Shown piece after piece: positions 35,538 through 44,054 of a DNA stretch of 64,000 nucleotides. Origin of the DNA: Rhizobium rosettiformans W3 (GTDB lineage Bacteria; Pseudomonadota; Alphaproteobacteria; Rhizobiales; Rhizobiaceae); contig NZ_STGU01000002.1 of NCBI RefSeq assembly GCF_004912135.1, forward strand, positions 186,001-250,000. Direction: 5' to 3'. The first letter of the stretch is position 1. Each line of letters opens with the position of its first letter. Under the pieces are notes generated by a model, which had not been told where the DNA came from, did not search any database, and saw only the letters and a program-made list of their open reading frames with translations. A program made the position numbers and the translations under genes.

Positions 35538-35588
35538 TGGTGCAAGACGGGCGAGGCCTTGGCACCCCGCCCGTCCAGTTGGAAAAGA

Positions 35589-36263
35589 TCAGAGCAGTTT
35601 CAGGAGCGCCTTGGCGGCCTCTTCCGAAGACGCCGGGTTCTGCCCCGTGACCAGCTTGCCATCGGTCACGACATGCACGCCCCAGTCGGCACCCTTCTCG
35701 TAAAGCCCGCCGCGCTCCTGCAGCATGTGCTCGACCAGGAAGGGCACGACCTTGGTGAGGCCGACGGCCTCTTCTTCCGAATTCGTGAAGCCCGTCACCT
35801 TGCGGCCCGAGACCAGCGGCTGGCCGTCCTTGCTCTTCACATGACGCAGCACGCCCGGCGCATGGCAGACCGCGCCGACCGGCCGATCCTTGGCGGCAAA
35901 GGCTTCGATCAGAGCGATGCTGTCCTTGTCTTCGGCAAGGTCCCAGAGCGGGCCATGGCCGCCGGGATAGAAGACCGCGTCGAAGTCGGAAGGATCGATC
36001 TGCGAGAGCGGCGTCGTCGAAGCCAGCAGCTGCTGCGCCATCTGATCCGCCTTGAAGCGATCCGTCGCCTCGGTCTGTGCATCCGGCTCGTCGCTCTTCG
36101 GGTCGAGCGGCGGCTGGCCGCCCTTCGGCGAGGCAAGCGTGATCTCCGCGCCGGCATCCTTCAGCACGTAGTAGGGCGCGGCAAACTCTTCCAGCCAGAA
36201 GCCGGTCTTCTTGCCGGTGTCGCCGAGTTTGTCATGGGAGGTGAGAACCATCAGGATTTTCAT
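35589..36263 (-). CDS. DJ-1/PfpI (Hsp31-like) class I glutamine-amidotransferase-fold protein
   Basis: A 224-residue protein of the Hsp31/YDR533C branch. The nucleophile elbow AVCHAPG holds C133 and H134, and the glutamate partner is E25 or E26 in GFWLEEFAAPYYVL. Proteins of this group act as glutathione-independent glyoxalase III enzymes or protective chaperones. All expected residues are present. It is transcribed alone, upstream of a repeat-rich gap. Which activity applies here cannot be told. Confidence 0.88.
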   Translation of the reverse strand: MKILMVLTSHDKLGDTGKKTGFWLEEFAAPYYVLKDAGAEITLASPKGGQPPLDPKSDEPDAQTEATDRFKADQMAQQLLASTTPLSQIDPSDFDAVFYPGGHGPLWDLAEDKDSIALIEAFAAKDRPVGAVCHAPGVLRHVKSKDGQPLVSGRKVTGFTNSEEEAVGLTKVVPFLVEHMLQERGGLYEKGADWGVHVVTDGKLVTGQNPASSEEAAKALLKLL

Positions 36264-36314
36264 GGGTGGTTTCCTTTGTAAGATGTTGATCGTGTTTTCA
36301 TGCTGGCCGCAGGA

Positions 36315-36436
36315 GCCTCACCCTTCGAGGTCCGGCTGCGCCGGATTCCTCAAGGCGAGGGGAGATCTTGGTGTTTCAGGCGGCAGACGCCCTCATCCTG
36401 AGGAGCCCTCGCAAAGCGAGGGCCTCGAAGGATCAT
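36315..36436. repeat. Cluster of palindromic intergenic repeats
   Basis: The gap 36264-36447 carries two units. One (36315-36362) has TCCGGCTGCGCCGGA as its hairpin, and the other (36389-36436) has GCCCTCGCAAAGCGAGGGC. Both are flanked by CTCA/CTTCGAGG or CTCATCCTGAGG borders. This matches a dispersed family seen between many rhizobial genes. Confidence 0.65.
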
Positions 36437-36447
36437 TCTCTTGCAAA

Positions 36448-37485
36448 TCAGTCATCCGGGCCGACGCGGATCACCCGCTTGCCGAAGGCCTCGCCGCGCA
36501 ACAAGCCGATGAAGGCGCGCGGTGCCTCTTCCAGCCCGTCGATCATCTCTTCGCGATAGGTGATCTTGCCGGCCTCCACCCAGCCGCCCATTTCCTTGGC
36601 AAAGTCGCGATAGAGGTGACCGAAATCGTCGAAGACGATGAAGCCGCGCACGGTGATGCGCTTCTTCAGGAACATGCCCATCAGCCAGCCCAGGCGGTCC
36701 GGGCCGTCGGGCAGGGAGGTCGCATTGTATTGCGAGATCAGTCCGCAGAGCGGAATGCGCGCGCCGGTATTCAGTTGCGGTGCCACGGCATCAAAGACCT
36801 TGCCGCCGACATTTTCGAAATAGATGTCGATGCCCTCGGGCGTTGCGGCCTTCAGCTTTTCGGCAAAGCCATCCGCCTTGTAGTCGACGCAGGCGTCGAA
36901 GCCGAGCGTATCGACCGCATGACCGCATTTCTCCGGCCCGCCGGCAATGCCGACGACCTTGAGGCCCAGGATCTTGCCGATCTGTCCGACGGTCGACCCC
37001 ACAGGTCCGGTGGCACCCGCAACCACCAGCGTCTCGCCGGCCTTGGGCTTGCCGATTTCCTTCAGTCCCGACCAGGCCGTGAAGCCCGGCATGCCGGTCA
37101 CGCCCAGCGCCCAGGACGGATGGCTGGGATTGGCACCCAGCGGCGTCACGCCCTTTCCGTCCGACAGCGCATAATCCTGCCAGCCGGTAAAGCCGACCAC
37201 CCAGTCGCCCTCCTTGAAGCCTTCGAGCTTCGAAGTGACCACGCGCGACACCGTGCCGCCCACCATGGTCTGGCCGATCTCGACCGGCGCCGCATAGGAC
37301 GGTGCGTCGCTCATCCGCCCGCGCATATAGGGATCGAGCGAGAGAAAGACGGTGCGCAGCAGCATCTGCCCCTCGGCCGGCTCGGGGATGTCGGCGGTCT
37401 CGAGCCTGAGCGTCTGGTCGGTCGGTTCGCCCTTGGGGCGCTCGGCCAGAACGAAGCGGCGATTGCTCGTGGTCGATTGCGGCAT
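36448..37485 (-). CDS. NADPH-dependent MDR-family oxidoreductase (CurA/PTGR-like)
   Basis: A 345-residue zinc-independent medium-chain reductase. Landmarks are LSLDPYMRGRMSDAPSYAAP, the Rossmann stretch VVAGATGPVGSTVGQIGKIL, DVYFENVGG-type IDIYFENVGGKVFD, and the terminal GLLRGEAFGKRVIRVG. It is close to CurA (curcumin reductase), leukotriene B4 dehydrogenases and plant double-bond reductases, which reduce alpha,beta-unsaturated carbonyls. It lies next to the DJ-1-like gene in the same direction, so both may serve reactive-carbonyl detoxification. Confidence 0.9.
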   Translation of the reverse strand: MPQSTTSNRRFVLAERPKGEPTDQTLRLETADIPEPAEGQMLLRTVFLSLDPYMRGRMSDAPSYAAPVEIGQTMVGGTVSRVVTSKLEGFKEGDWVVGFTGWQDYALSDGKGVTPLGANPSHPSWALGVTGMPGFTAWSGLKEIGKPKAGETLVVAGATGPVGSTVGQIGKILGLKVVGIAGGPEKCGHAVDTLGFDACVDYKADGFAEKLKAATPEGIDIYFENVGGKVFDAVAPQLNTGARIPLCGLISQYNATSLPDGPDRLGWLMGMFLKKRITVRGFIVFDDFGHLYRDFAKEMGGWVEAGKITYREEMIDGLEEAPRAFIGLLRGEAFGKRVIRVGPDD

Positions 37486-37657
37486 GGAATGTCTCCTTGT
37501 CTGGCGGGCCCTGCCGATGAGGCAAGTCCCTCTGGAAAGGGCACCGCCACCCGCGGCCTTGGGAGGCAGGCACGGGTGGCGGCGTTCATGAGCCGGTCAA
37601 CGGGTCTCTTCTATCGTTGTTCCATGACATTCTGTCGCGGCCATGGCAGGCCGCCCG

Positions 37658-37705
37658 CCTCCCCTTGAGGGGGGGGGAGGTCCCGCAAAGCGGCGGGTGG
37701 GGGTG
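37658..37705. repeat. Dispersed palindromic repeat, family B copy 1
   Basis: A C-rich arm (CCTCCCCTTGAGG) runs into a G-run and GGAGG, followed by CCCGCAAAGCGGCGGGTGGGGGT. The same layout occurs at 39766 and, shortened, at 62681. Confidence 0.7.
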
Positions 37706-37731
37706 AAGAACGCTGGCTTTCTCCGTCGCCC

Positions 37732-38478
37732 TCAATCGATCCGCACCCGCGCCATCTCGCCACGAATGCGGATGTCCGGCTTTGCGCCCGGCGTGTTCGG
37801 AAGCGCGCTGTCGACATAGGAGGCGATGGCGTCCACGCCGTAGGAAACCGGCGTCGGCACCAGGAAATGCAGCGAGGCATCAAGCATCTTGCCGGAAATG
37901 CGGATCTCCTCGGTGTTCAGCACGCGCTCGAAGGCAAGCCGCGCTCTCAGGGCCGCTCCGCTTGCCGCGACGCTCGCCGCATGGCCGGTGAAGAAGAAGT
38001 CGCCCGCGTCGCTGTCGACATCGATTGTCGCAAAATCCCCGTCGAGCCGCATGCGCGCGGCCTTCTGCCGGATCGAGATCCGGGCATCCGGCGCAAGCCG
38101 CGCGTCGAGCATCAGCGTGCAATCGTCCCAGTCATCCCAGCCGAAGAAGCCGCTGCGCTCGCCCATATGGACGCGAAGCGTATCGCCATCCCGTTCCATC
38201 CGCGCCGCACCGGCGCAGTCGCCGCCGAACCAGCCCGACCGCCAGATTGCGCCCCAGCCGTGGCGGGTGCCGGAAAGAACGGCCTCCCGCGCGCCATCGC
38301 CGCGGGTCGAGATCCGGATGTCGCTGGCGGCACCGGTGACCGAAAGCTGTGTGACGCCAGCAAGATCCACCGGGCCGGAGATTGCATCGCTCGCACGGAT
38401 CATCTGCATGCCGCCATCGATGACGGCCAGCCCCACGAGACCACCGAGAAGTGAGAGGATGACAGTTCTTTTGCGCAT
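37732..38478 (-). CDS. Exported DUF4097-like beta-helix hypothetical protein
   Basis: A 248-residue protein. The N-terminal membrane anchor or signal (RTVILSLLGGLVGLAVI) precedes alternating beta strands (VTQLSVTGAASDIRISTRGD, then ISIRQKAARMRLDGDFATID and VDSDAGDFFFTGHAASVAA). This repetitive pattern resembles DUF4097-type putative adhesin or sensory domains. Function is unknown. It is divergent from the membrane AraC regulator at 38650 across 171 bp, which may control it or share its signal. Confidence 0.6.
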   Translation of the reverse strand: MRKRTVILSLLGGLVGLAVIDGGMQMIRASDAISGPVDLAGVTQLSVTGAASDIRISTRGDGAREAVLSGTRHGWGAIWRSGWFGGDCAGAARMERDGDTLRVHMGERSGFFGWDDWDDCTLMLDARLAPDARISIRQKAARMRLDGDFATIDVDSDAGDFFFTGHAASVAASGAALRARLAFERVLNTEEIRISGKMLDASLHFLVPTPVSYGVDAIASYVDSALPNTPGAKPDIRIRGEMARVRID

Positions 38479-38649
38479 CAGGGCTACTCCTGTTTTCGGC
38501 GCGCCGCTCGGCAGCGGGCCGGTTTCGATGCCGTCATCTGCTGCCTCGTGAGCCTGATCCGCGACCTCGATCGCGATCCGGGTCGACCGGGATCGCGCTT
38601 TCGGTCATGGTCACCGGGCATTCCGATCCGTTATCACCGAAATATTCGC

Positions 38650-39783
38650 ATGCTTCTTGTCCCGCTCTCCTTCCTTGTCGCCCTGTTCCTCGCCGTTTTT
38701 CTCGTTCGCCTGCTCGGCGAGGGGCGGGAGACCTGGCGCCACAATGGCCTCTTCCTCGCCTTGCTGGCACTCTATGTGGTGCAGAGCCTGCTGGTCGGCC
38801 TGCGCTGGGGCTATGGCGTGATGGCGGTCCTGCCGCTGCTGCCGGTCATGGCGAGCCTCGTCCCCGCCCTGTCTTATCTCGCCTTCCGCGATCTGACCCG
38901 CGAGACACCGGGGCTTGACCTCAGCGACTGGCCCCATCTCCTGCCGACTTTGGCCACGCTGCTCCTGCTCGTGATCGGCCGGGCGCCGGTCGATCTCGTC
39001 ATCATCGCCAACTTCCTGGGGTATGGCCTGGCCGTGCTCTGGCTCGCCCGCCTCGGTCCGGATGGACTGGTTGCCGCCCGCCTCGACGGTTCGCTGCGTT
39101 CTTATCGCGCTCTGCTGCTGACCGGCATTGCGCTTGTCGCATCTGCGCTCACGGATGTGGCGATCAGCCTGGACATGCTCTGGTCCGGTGGTCGCTATTC
39201 GCCGATGGTCGTCTCGGCCGCCACCACCCTCATCCTGCTTCTCCTCGGCATCGGCGCCGTGACGGCAGGTGCCGAGGAGGCGGGCGAGGGGCGCCTCGCC
39301 GATCACGAAGGATCAGCAGGAGAGAGCGACGACAGGAACCCGCGAACCACGCTGCCCACGCCGAGCCCACAAGCGGATCAACCCGCTTCCAACGAAGGCG
39401 TGGCTGCCTCCACGCCATCGGCCAAGACCGCCAGCGACGAGCACCGCCGCCTCGCTGCTGATCTCGACCGCCTGATGACGGAAAAGCGCCTCTGGGCCGA
39501 CCCGGACCTCAACCTCGCCCGGCTCGCCCGTCGCCTCGGATCCCCCGCCCGCGCCGTCTCCGAAACGGTCAACCGCGTCCATGGCATCAGTGTCTCGCAC
39601 TACGTCAACAACCACCGCATCGAGGAAGCCTGCCGCCTGCTGTCCCAAACGGACATGCCGGTAACCCGCATCCTCTTCGAAGCCGGCTTCGTCACCAAGT
39701 CAAACTTCAACCGGGAATTTTTGCGCGTCACCGGCCAGAACCCCAGCGACTGGCGACGGCGAGCACTCCCACCTCCCCCTTGA
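38650..39783 (+). CDS. Membrane-anchored AraC-family regulator
   Basis: A 377-residue protein with six or seven membrane helices in residues 1-215 (MLLVPLSFLVALFLAVFL onward). A polar linker and a C-terminal AraC DNA-binding domain (LARRLGSPARAVSETVNRVH, then EEACRLLSQTDMPVTRILFE and NFNREFLRVTGQNPSDWRRR) follow. Such proteins sense an envelope signal and bind DNA from the membrane. The start at 38650 is the first methionine before the helices. The last codons (ALPPPP) and the stop lie inside a dispersed palindromic repeat, which has probably replaced the original terminus. Confidence 0.85.
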   Translation: MLLVPLSFLVALFLAVFLVRLLGEGRETWRHNGLFLALLALYVVQSLLVGLRWGYGVMAVLPLLPVMASLVPALSYLAFRDLTRETPGLDLSDWPHLLPTLATLLLLVIGRAPVDLVIIANFLGYGLAVLWLARLGPDGLVAARLDGSLRSYRALLLTGIALVASALTDVAISLDMLWSGGRYSPMVVSAATTLILLLLGIGAVTAGAEEAGEGRLADHEGSAGESDDRNPRTTLPTPSPQADQPASNEGVAASTPSAKTASDEHRRLAADLDRLMTEKRLWADPDLNLARLARRLGSPARAVSETVNRVHGISVSHYVNNHRIEEACRLLSQTDMPVTRILFEAGFVTKSNFNREFLRVTGQNPSDWRRRALPPPP

Positions 39784-39820
39784 GGGGGGGAGGTCGCCGC
39801 GAAGCGGCGGGTGGGGGTGG
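39766..39820. repeat. Dispersed palindromic repeat, family B copy 2
   Basis: CACCTCCCCCTTGAGG followed by GGGGGGAGGT and CGCCGCGAAGCGGCGGGTGG. It overlaps the 3' end and stop codon of the AraC gene. Confidence 0.75.
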
Positions 39821-39928
39821 ATCCATTCAAGAGAGCGGAGGTTCAGTTCCTCCGATGCCCACAAAGTCCCTTGCTGGCACTCAATCGCAATCGAGGATAT
39901 ATTGCGGCCCTAGAAAGGATATGCCGCC

Positions 39929-40174
39929 ATGCCGCTCTACATCAAGGACCCGGAAGTCGACAGGCTCGCGACCGAGTTGATCGGGCTGACGAACACGAGC
40001 AAGGTCGATGCGGTCCGGGATGCCCTGAAGGGCGCCATCGCGAGCCACAAGGCGAAACTCCCCGTGCGCGAACGCCTCGCCAGGACCCTCGCCATGGCCG
40101 AGGCCGCCGGCCCGTTTCACCCCGGTGATCACAGAAAAGAAACCGATGAGATGTGGGGCGAGACCGACGGATGA
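39929..40174 (+). CDS. vapB: VapB-type antitoxin (Rv0623/PSK-like)
   Basis: An 81-residue antitoxin: MPLYIKDPEVDRLATELIGL, then TNTSKVDAVRDALKGAI, an N-terminal DNA-binding strand-helix unit, followed by a basic helix and acidic tail. The TGA overlaps the vapC ATG as ATGA. A GAAAGGAT ribosome-binding site is present. The pattern is that of VapB antitoxins with a SpoVT-unrelated PSK/RHH fold. Confidence 0.9.
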   Translation: MPLYIKDPEVDRLATELIGLTNTSKVDAVRDALKGAIASHKAKLPVRERLARTLAMAEAAGPFHPGDHRKETDEMWGETDG

Positions 40175-40596
40175 TTTTCATCGATGCGTCCGTCGCGGTT
40201 GCGATCATCACGCGAGAAGATGACGCCGCCGATCTGATGGAGCAACTGGACCAGGCAGGCGGCCCCTTTTTCGTCTCCGGCGTCATGCGGATGGAAGCGA
40301 CGCTCTCGATCGCGCGGCGGCTGGCCGAGAGAGACAGTCCGGCAGCGCCGGACATGGTGGCAACGGCACGAAGGCTCGTCGACCAGTTCATTGCCGATTT
40401 GGATGCAGTTGAACTTCCAATCACGACTGAAGTCACCGCGAGGGCTTTGGACGCGGCCCAGCAATACGGCAAGATCGTCAATTATCCAGCGAGACTGAAC
40501 CTCGGCGATTGCTTCAGCTATGCCTGCGCCGCCATTTCCGGAGCGAAAGTCGCCTTCAAAGGCGACGATTTCGTCCACACCGACCTGGGTTGGTAA
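40171..40596 (+). CDS. vapC: VapC PIN-domain ribonuclease toxin
   Basis: A 141-residue PIN-domain protein. Acidic active-site candidates are D5 (MIFIDASV), the glutamate in RMEATLS, the aspartate in NLGDCFSYA and that in FKGDDFVHTD, so the nuclease site is complete. VapC toxins cleave tRNA or rRNA and are held by VapB. The start codon overlaps the vapB stop, the usual co-translation arrangement. The frame is intact. Confidence 0.92.
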   Translation: MIFIDASVAVAIITREDDAADLMEQLDQAGGPFFVSGVMRMEATLSIARRLAERDSPAAPDMVATARRLVDQFIADLDAVELPITTEVTARALDAAQQYGKIVNYPARLNLGDCFSYACAAISGAKVAFKGDDFVHTDLGW

Positions 40597-40627
40597 ACAC
40601 GCCTACCCTTGAGGAGAGGGCTCCCTT

Positions 40628-42481
40628 TCACCGCGAATAGGCCGTGATCACCTCGAGAAACGCATCCCCATATCGCTCCAGCTTCGACTGGCCGATGCCG
40701 GAAATGCCGAGCATCTCGTCCTCGTCCATCGGACGCTCCGTGGCGAGCGCAATCAGCGTGGTGTCGGGGAAGATGACGTAGGGCGGCACGGATTGTTCGC
40801 GCGCCAGTTCCATGCGCCTCGCCCTCAAGGCCTCGAACAGTTCCTGATCCGCCTGGTCGAGACCGGCCTTGGCATTGGCGGTCCGCGACGACTGTCCGCG
40901 CGCCGCCTTGCCGGTCGTTGGCCTATCCTTGCGGAACCGCACCTCCACCTCGCGCTTGAAGACCGCGCGCGCACTTTCCTCCAGTGTCAGCGCGCCATAG
41001 GCGGTGTGGTCGACGCGGATATAGCCGGCTGCCAGCAGCTGTCGATAGACCGACTGCCAGGTCTTGGAGGGCAGATCCTTGCCCGCGCCGAAGACCGGCA
41101 TATCGCAATGGCCGAAGCGCTGCGTCTTCTCGTTCTCGTTGCCGAGGAGCACATCGATCAGATGGCCGGTGCCGAAGCGCTCGCCGGTGCGGTAGATGGC
41201 GGCCAGCGCTTTGATCGCGGCGTCGAGCCCGTCCCAGGTCTCGACCGGTTTCAGGCAGGTGTCGCAATTGCCGCAGCCGCCCGCGTGGCTTTCGCCGAAA
41301 TGCTTGAGAATTGCTTGTCTCCGGCAACCCGGCGTCTCGCAGATCGCGAGCAGCGCATTGAGCTTGGCCCGCTCGACCCGTTTCACCTCGTCGGAAGCGC
41401 CACCCTCGTCGATCATCCGCCCGCGCTGGATGACATCCGCCATGCCATAGGCCATCCAGACTTCGGACGGGAGGCCGTCACGCCCTGCGCGGCCCGTCTC
41501 CTGGTAATAGGCCTCGACCGAACCCGGCAGGTCGAGATGCGCGACATAGCGCACGTTGGGCTTGTCGATCCCCATCCCGAAGGCGACGGTGGCGACCAGA
41601 CACAGCTCTTCCTCCTTCAGAAACGCATCCTGATTGGCATCGCGGAGCGCCCGGTCCATGCCGGCATGATAGGGCAGCGCCCTTATCCCCTGATCGTCGA
41701 GCCAGTTCGCGATCTCCTCCACCTTCGCGCGGGAGAGACAATAGACGATGCCGCTCGAGCCCTTGTGGCGCGAGAGGAAGCGCAACAGTTGTTGCCGCGG
41801 CTGGTCCCGCTCGACGATCTCGTAGGCGATGTTCGGCCGGTCGAAGGAGGTGGTGAAAACCGCGGCATCCTGAAGCCCCAGCCGCTCGATGATGTCTTCC
41901 CGCGTATGCGGATCGGCGGTCGCCGTCAGCGCCATGCGCGGCACGCCGGGAAAGAGATCGGCGAGCTTGCCGAGTTCGCGATATTCCGGCCGGAAATCAT
42001 GCCCCCATTGCGACACGCAATGCGCCTCGTCGATGGCAAAGAGCGCGATCTCCACCCCTTGCATCATCTCGAGGAAACCGGGCGTCACCGTCCGCTCCGG
42101 CGTCACATAGAGAAAGTCGAGCTCGCCGCGATCGAGCGCCCGCCGGATCTCGACATATTCCTCGCGCGACAGTGTCGAGTTGAGCGCCGCGGCTCGGACT
42201 CCGAGCCCTTTGAGCGCCTCCACCTGATCTCGCATCAGCGCAATCAGCGGCGACACGACAACCCCGACGCCGGCGCGGCAGAGTGCGGGCACCTGGAAAC
42301 ACAGCGATTTGCCCGCACCCGTCGGAAAGAGCACCACCGCATCCCCGCCCGACACGACGTGGGAAACCACCTCCGCCTGCCGCCCGCGAAAGGCCGGATA
42401 GCCATAGACGCGCTTCAAGACGGAAAGCGGGCTCTCCTGGGGCTGGTCAAAGAGCGGATCGGTGAGGGAATGAGTCGGCAT
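40628..42481 (-). CDS. recQ: ATP-dependent DNA helicase RecQ
   Basis: A 617-residue RecQ helicase. Walker A is [16 protein letters not shown], the DEAH box is [20 protein letters not shown], motif VI is [12 protein letters not shown], and a zinc-binding RQC region (CETPGCRR, then GGCGNCDTC) follows. A winged helix and a C-terminal HRDC domain ([20 protein letters not shown]) complete the fold. It unwinds DNA 3'-5' in recombination repair. The ATG at 42481 was chosen because residues further upstream are Pro/Ser-rich and not conserved. Confidence 0.97.
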   Translation of the reverse strand: MPTHSLTDPLFDQPQESPLSVLKRVYGYPAFRGRQAEVVSHVVSGGDAVVLFPTGAGKSLCFQVPALCRAGVGVVVSPLIALMRDQVEALKGLGVRAAALNSTLSREEYVEIRRALDRGELDFLYVTPERTVTPGFLEMMQGVEIALFAIDEAHCVSQWGHDFRPEYRELGKLADLFPGVPRMALTATADPHTREDIIERLGLQDAAVFTTSFDRPNIAYEIVERDQPRQQLLRFLSRHKGSSGIVYCLSRAKVEEIANWLDDQGIRALPYHAGMDRALRDANQDAFLKEEELCLVATVAFGMGIDKPNVRYVAHLDLPGSVEAYYQETGRAGRDGLPSEVWMAYGMADVIQRGRMIDEGGASDEVKRVERAKLNALLAICETPGCRRQAILKHFGESHAGGCGNCDTCLKPVETWDGLDAAIKALAAIYRTGERFGTGHLIDVLLGNENEKTQRFGHCDMPVFGAGKDLPSKTWQSVYRQLLAAGYIRVDHTAYGALTLEESARAVFKREVEVRFRKDRPTTGKAARGQSSRTANAKAGLDQADQELFEALRARRMELAREQSVPPYVIFPDTTLIALATERPMDEDEMLGISGIGQSKLERYGDAFLEVITAYSR

Positions 42482-42623
42482 GGGGCATGGTGTAGCCGAC
42501 GGGGGAGGGGATGGCCACGGGCAGGCCGAGTTTCCCGGTGGAGAAGTCCGATGCTGCCTTGCCAGTCCCTCGGTCGACTGCTCCTGATCGGGTCCTCCTC
42601 CCAATGTTCCGGATCCTCCTCCC

Positions 42624-43199
42624 ATGCCATCCGCATCCTTCAAGCTCTATCTCGCCGGCCCCGAAGTCTTTCTGCCCGATGCCCGCGCCATTCTCGACGC
42701 CAAGGCAGCGCTCACCCGCGCTTACGGTTTCGAGCCGATCTGCCCCGGCGATCTCGCCATCCCGCCGGCGCCGACCAAGCACCAGTTCGGCCTGAATATC
42801 TCGGAGATCGACGAGAGCTTCATGAACCGGGCCGATGGCATCATCGCCAACCTGACGCCCTTTCGCGGCATTGCCGCCGATCCCGGCACGGTCTTCGAAC
42901 TCGGCTACATGTGCGGCGCCGGCAAGATCGTCGCCTGCTACACCAATATCGCCGACAGCCACTTCAAGCGCAGCGCGGATTTCTATGCCGGCGCGGTTCA
43001 CCTCGCAGAAGATGGGCGCAAACGGGCGCCGGATGGCACCATGCTCGAGGATTTCGAGATGATCGAAAACCTGATGCTGCACGGCGGCGTCGAGCGCCGC
43101 GGCGGCCCGGTCTGTGTCCATGCCGCAGAGCCCGACAGGCTCTGGACCGATGTCACCGCTTTCGAGCAGTGCTTGAAGGTGCTCGCGGCGAAGGGATGA
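42624..43199 (+). CDS. Nucleoside 2-deoxyribosyltransferase
   Basis: A 191-residue protein of the NDT family (Rossmann-like). The substrate loop [19 protein letters not shown] opens the fold, and [20 protein letters not shown], then [14 protein letters not shown] hold the conserved acid and active-site residues. It exchanges bases between deoxynucleosides or hydrolyses them in salvage. It is divergent from recQ, with about 140 bp between the two genes. Confidence 0.9.
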   Translation: MPSASFKLYLAGPEVFLPDARAILDAKAALTRAYGFEPICPGDLAIPPAPTKHQFGLNISEIDESFMNRADGIIANLTPFRGIAADPGTVFELGYMCGAGKIVACYTNIADSHFKRSADFYAGAVHLAEDGRKRAPDGTMLEDFEMIENLMLHGGVERRGGPVCVHAAEPDRLWTDVTAFEQCLKVLAAKG

Positions 43200-43220
43200 T
43201 CTGACCGTTTGGCTCGGGGC

Positions 43221-43634
43221 TCAGAAGTCCCAGGGGTTGACGAGCTCGACCCCGCAATCGCGAAAGTCATCGATGTTGCGTGTCGCAAGGGCCCCCGCTT
43301 TGGTCCGGGCGACCGCCGCAATCATGCCATCCGGCGCGGACATCGGCTGCCCCCGACGTTTCGCCTCGGCCATGATGGTGCCATAGGTTAGGGCCGCCTC
43401 TTCGTCGAAACCGTAAATGCGGCCGACGAAGCGGCTCCTCCAGTCCTTGAGTGAGAGTTCGAGCCGTGGTGCGCGCTCCTCATCGCGTATCTTCGCAATC
43501 CCATACGCGATCTCGCCAATGACGATGCTGGAGAGTGCCAGCTCCGCATCATGGCGTATGAGCCAGGCAATCACGGCCTCGTTCGGCACCTTGCGGAAGG
43601 TTTCGGAGACGACATTGGTGTCGAGAAAAATCAA
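43221..43634 (-). CDS. vapC: VapC/FitB-type PIN-domain toxin
   Basis: A 137-residue PIN protein: MIFLDTNVVSETFRKVPNEA, then SSIVIGEIAYGIAKI and SAPDGMIAAVARTKAGALAT, ending NIDDFRDCGVELVNPWDF. The acidic residues D5, E41, D102 and the C-terminal aspartates are all kept. It is close to FitB-type ribonuclease toxins. The ATG overlaps the antitoxin stop codon by ATGA. It is a second, unrelated VapBC module 3 kb from the first. Confidence 0.92.
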   Translation of the reverse strand: MIFLDTNVVSETFRKVPNEAVIAWLIRHDAELALSSIVIGEIAYGIAKIRDEERAPRLELSLKDWRSRFVGRIYGFDEEAALTYGTIMAEAKRRGQPMSAPDGMIAAVARTKAGALATRNIDDFRDCGVELVNPWDF

Positions 43635-43879
43635 AGCTCCGGCCCCTCATGGCCCATGCTGTCGGCGCGGATGGAAGCATCCAGATCGATGTCGAGCGCC
43701 GACTGTGCGCTGATCCGGCGATAAAAGTCCGCAGCGGCTTCGCGACCCGTTTGCTGCGTCTCATAGGCTTCCAGCGCCCGTTCGACGATATCGGCGATCG
43801 AGCGGTTCTCTCGACGCGCCAGGCGATGCGCCAGATCACGGGCACGAGCGCTGCGGACGGAAAGCTGTGGTTCGGCCAT
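43631..43879 (-). CDS. vapB: VapB/FitA-type antitoxin
   Basis: An 82-residue antitoxin of the plasmid-stability/FitA kind: LSVRSARARDLAHRLARREN, then SIADIVERALEAYETQQTGR, followed by a polar tail that would cover the PIN active site. AAGGAGA precedes the ATG. Upstream DNA carries repeated ATGGC/GCCAT motifs that look like its operator. Confidence 0.88.
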   Translation of the reverse strand: MAEPQLSVRSARARDLAHRLARRENRSIADIVERALEAYETQQTGREAAADFYRRISAQSALDIDLDASIRADSMGHEGPEL

Positions 43880-43914
43880 GGGAAGTCTCCTTGGAGGAGA
43901 AATTTAGTATGATT

Positions 43915-43953
43915 ATGGCGTGCCATCAAGATGGCAGCAGATGGCTAGCCATC
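43915..43953. promoter_or_regulatory. Repeated ATGGC/GCCAT operator cluster upstream of vapBC
   Basis: ATGGC at 43915, 43931 and 43941 and GCCAT at 43922 and 43948 give two inverted repeats: ATGGC-GT-GCCAT (43915-43926) and the perfect palindrome GATGGCTAGCCATC (43940-43953). FitAB/VapBC complexes bind paired inverted repeats in this position. Confidence 0.6.
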
Positions 43954-44054
43954 CGATTACGCCGTGCGGGGGCGACAGAGGTTCCCCTTAAACCCAGGGC
44001 TTGCGAGCCGCCCATGCCGGTGCAAGGCTGCGGCTCCTACCGGAGAGTTCCCCC

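Noticed and set aside
40793..43204. 803-codon open frame on the plus strand opposite recQ
   Set aside because: It is antisense to a complete RecQ with all helicase motifs; its Arg/His/Gly-rich translation shows no domain and is a product of high GC codon bias.
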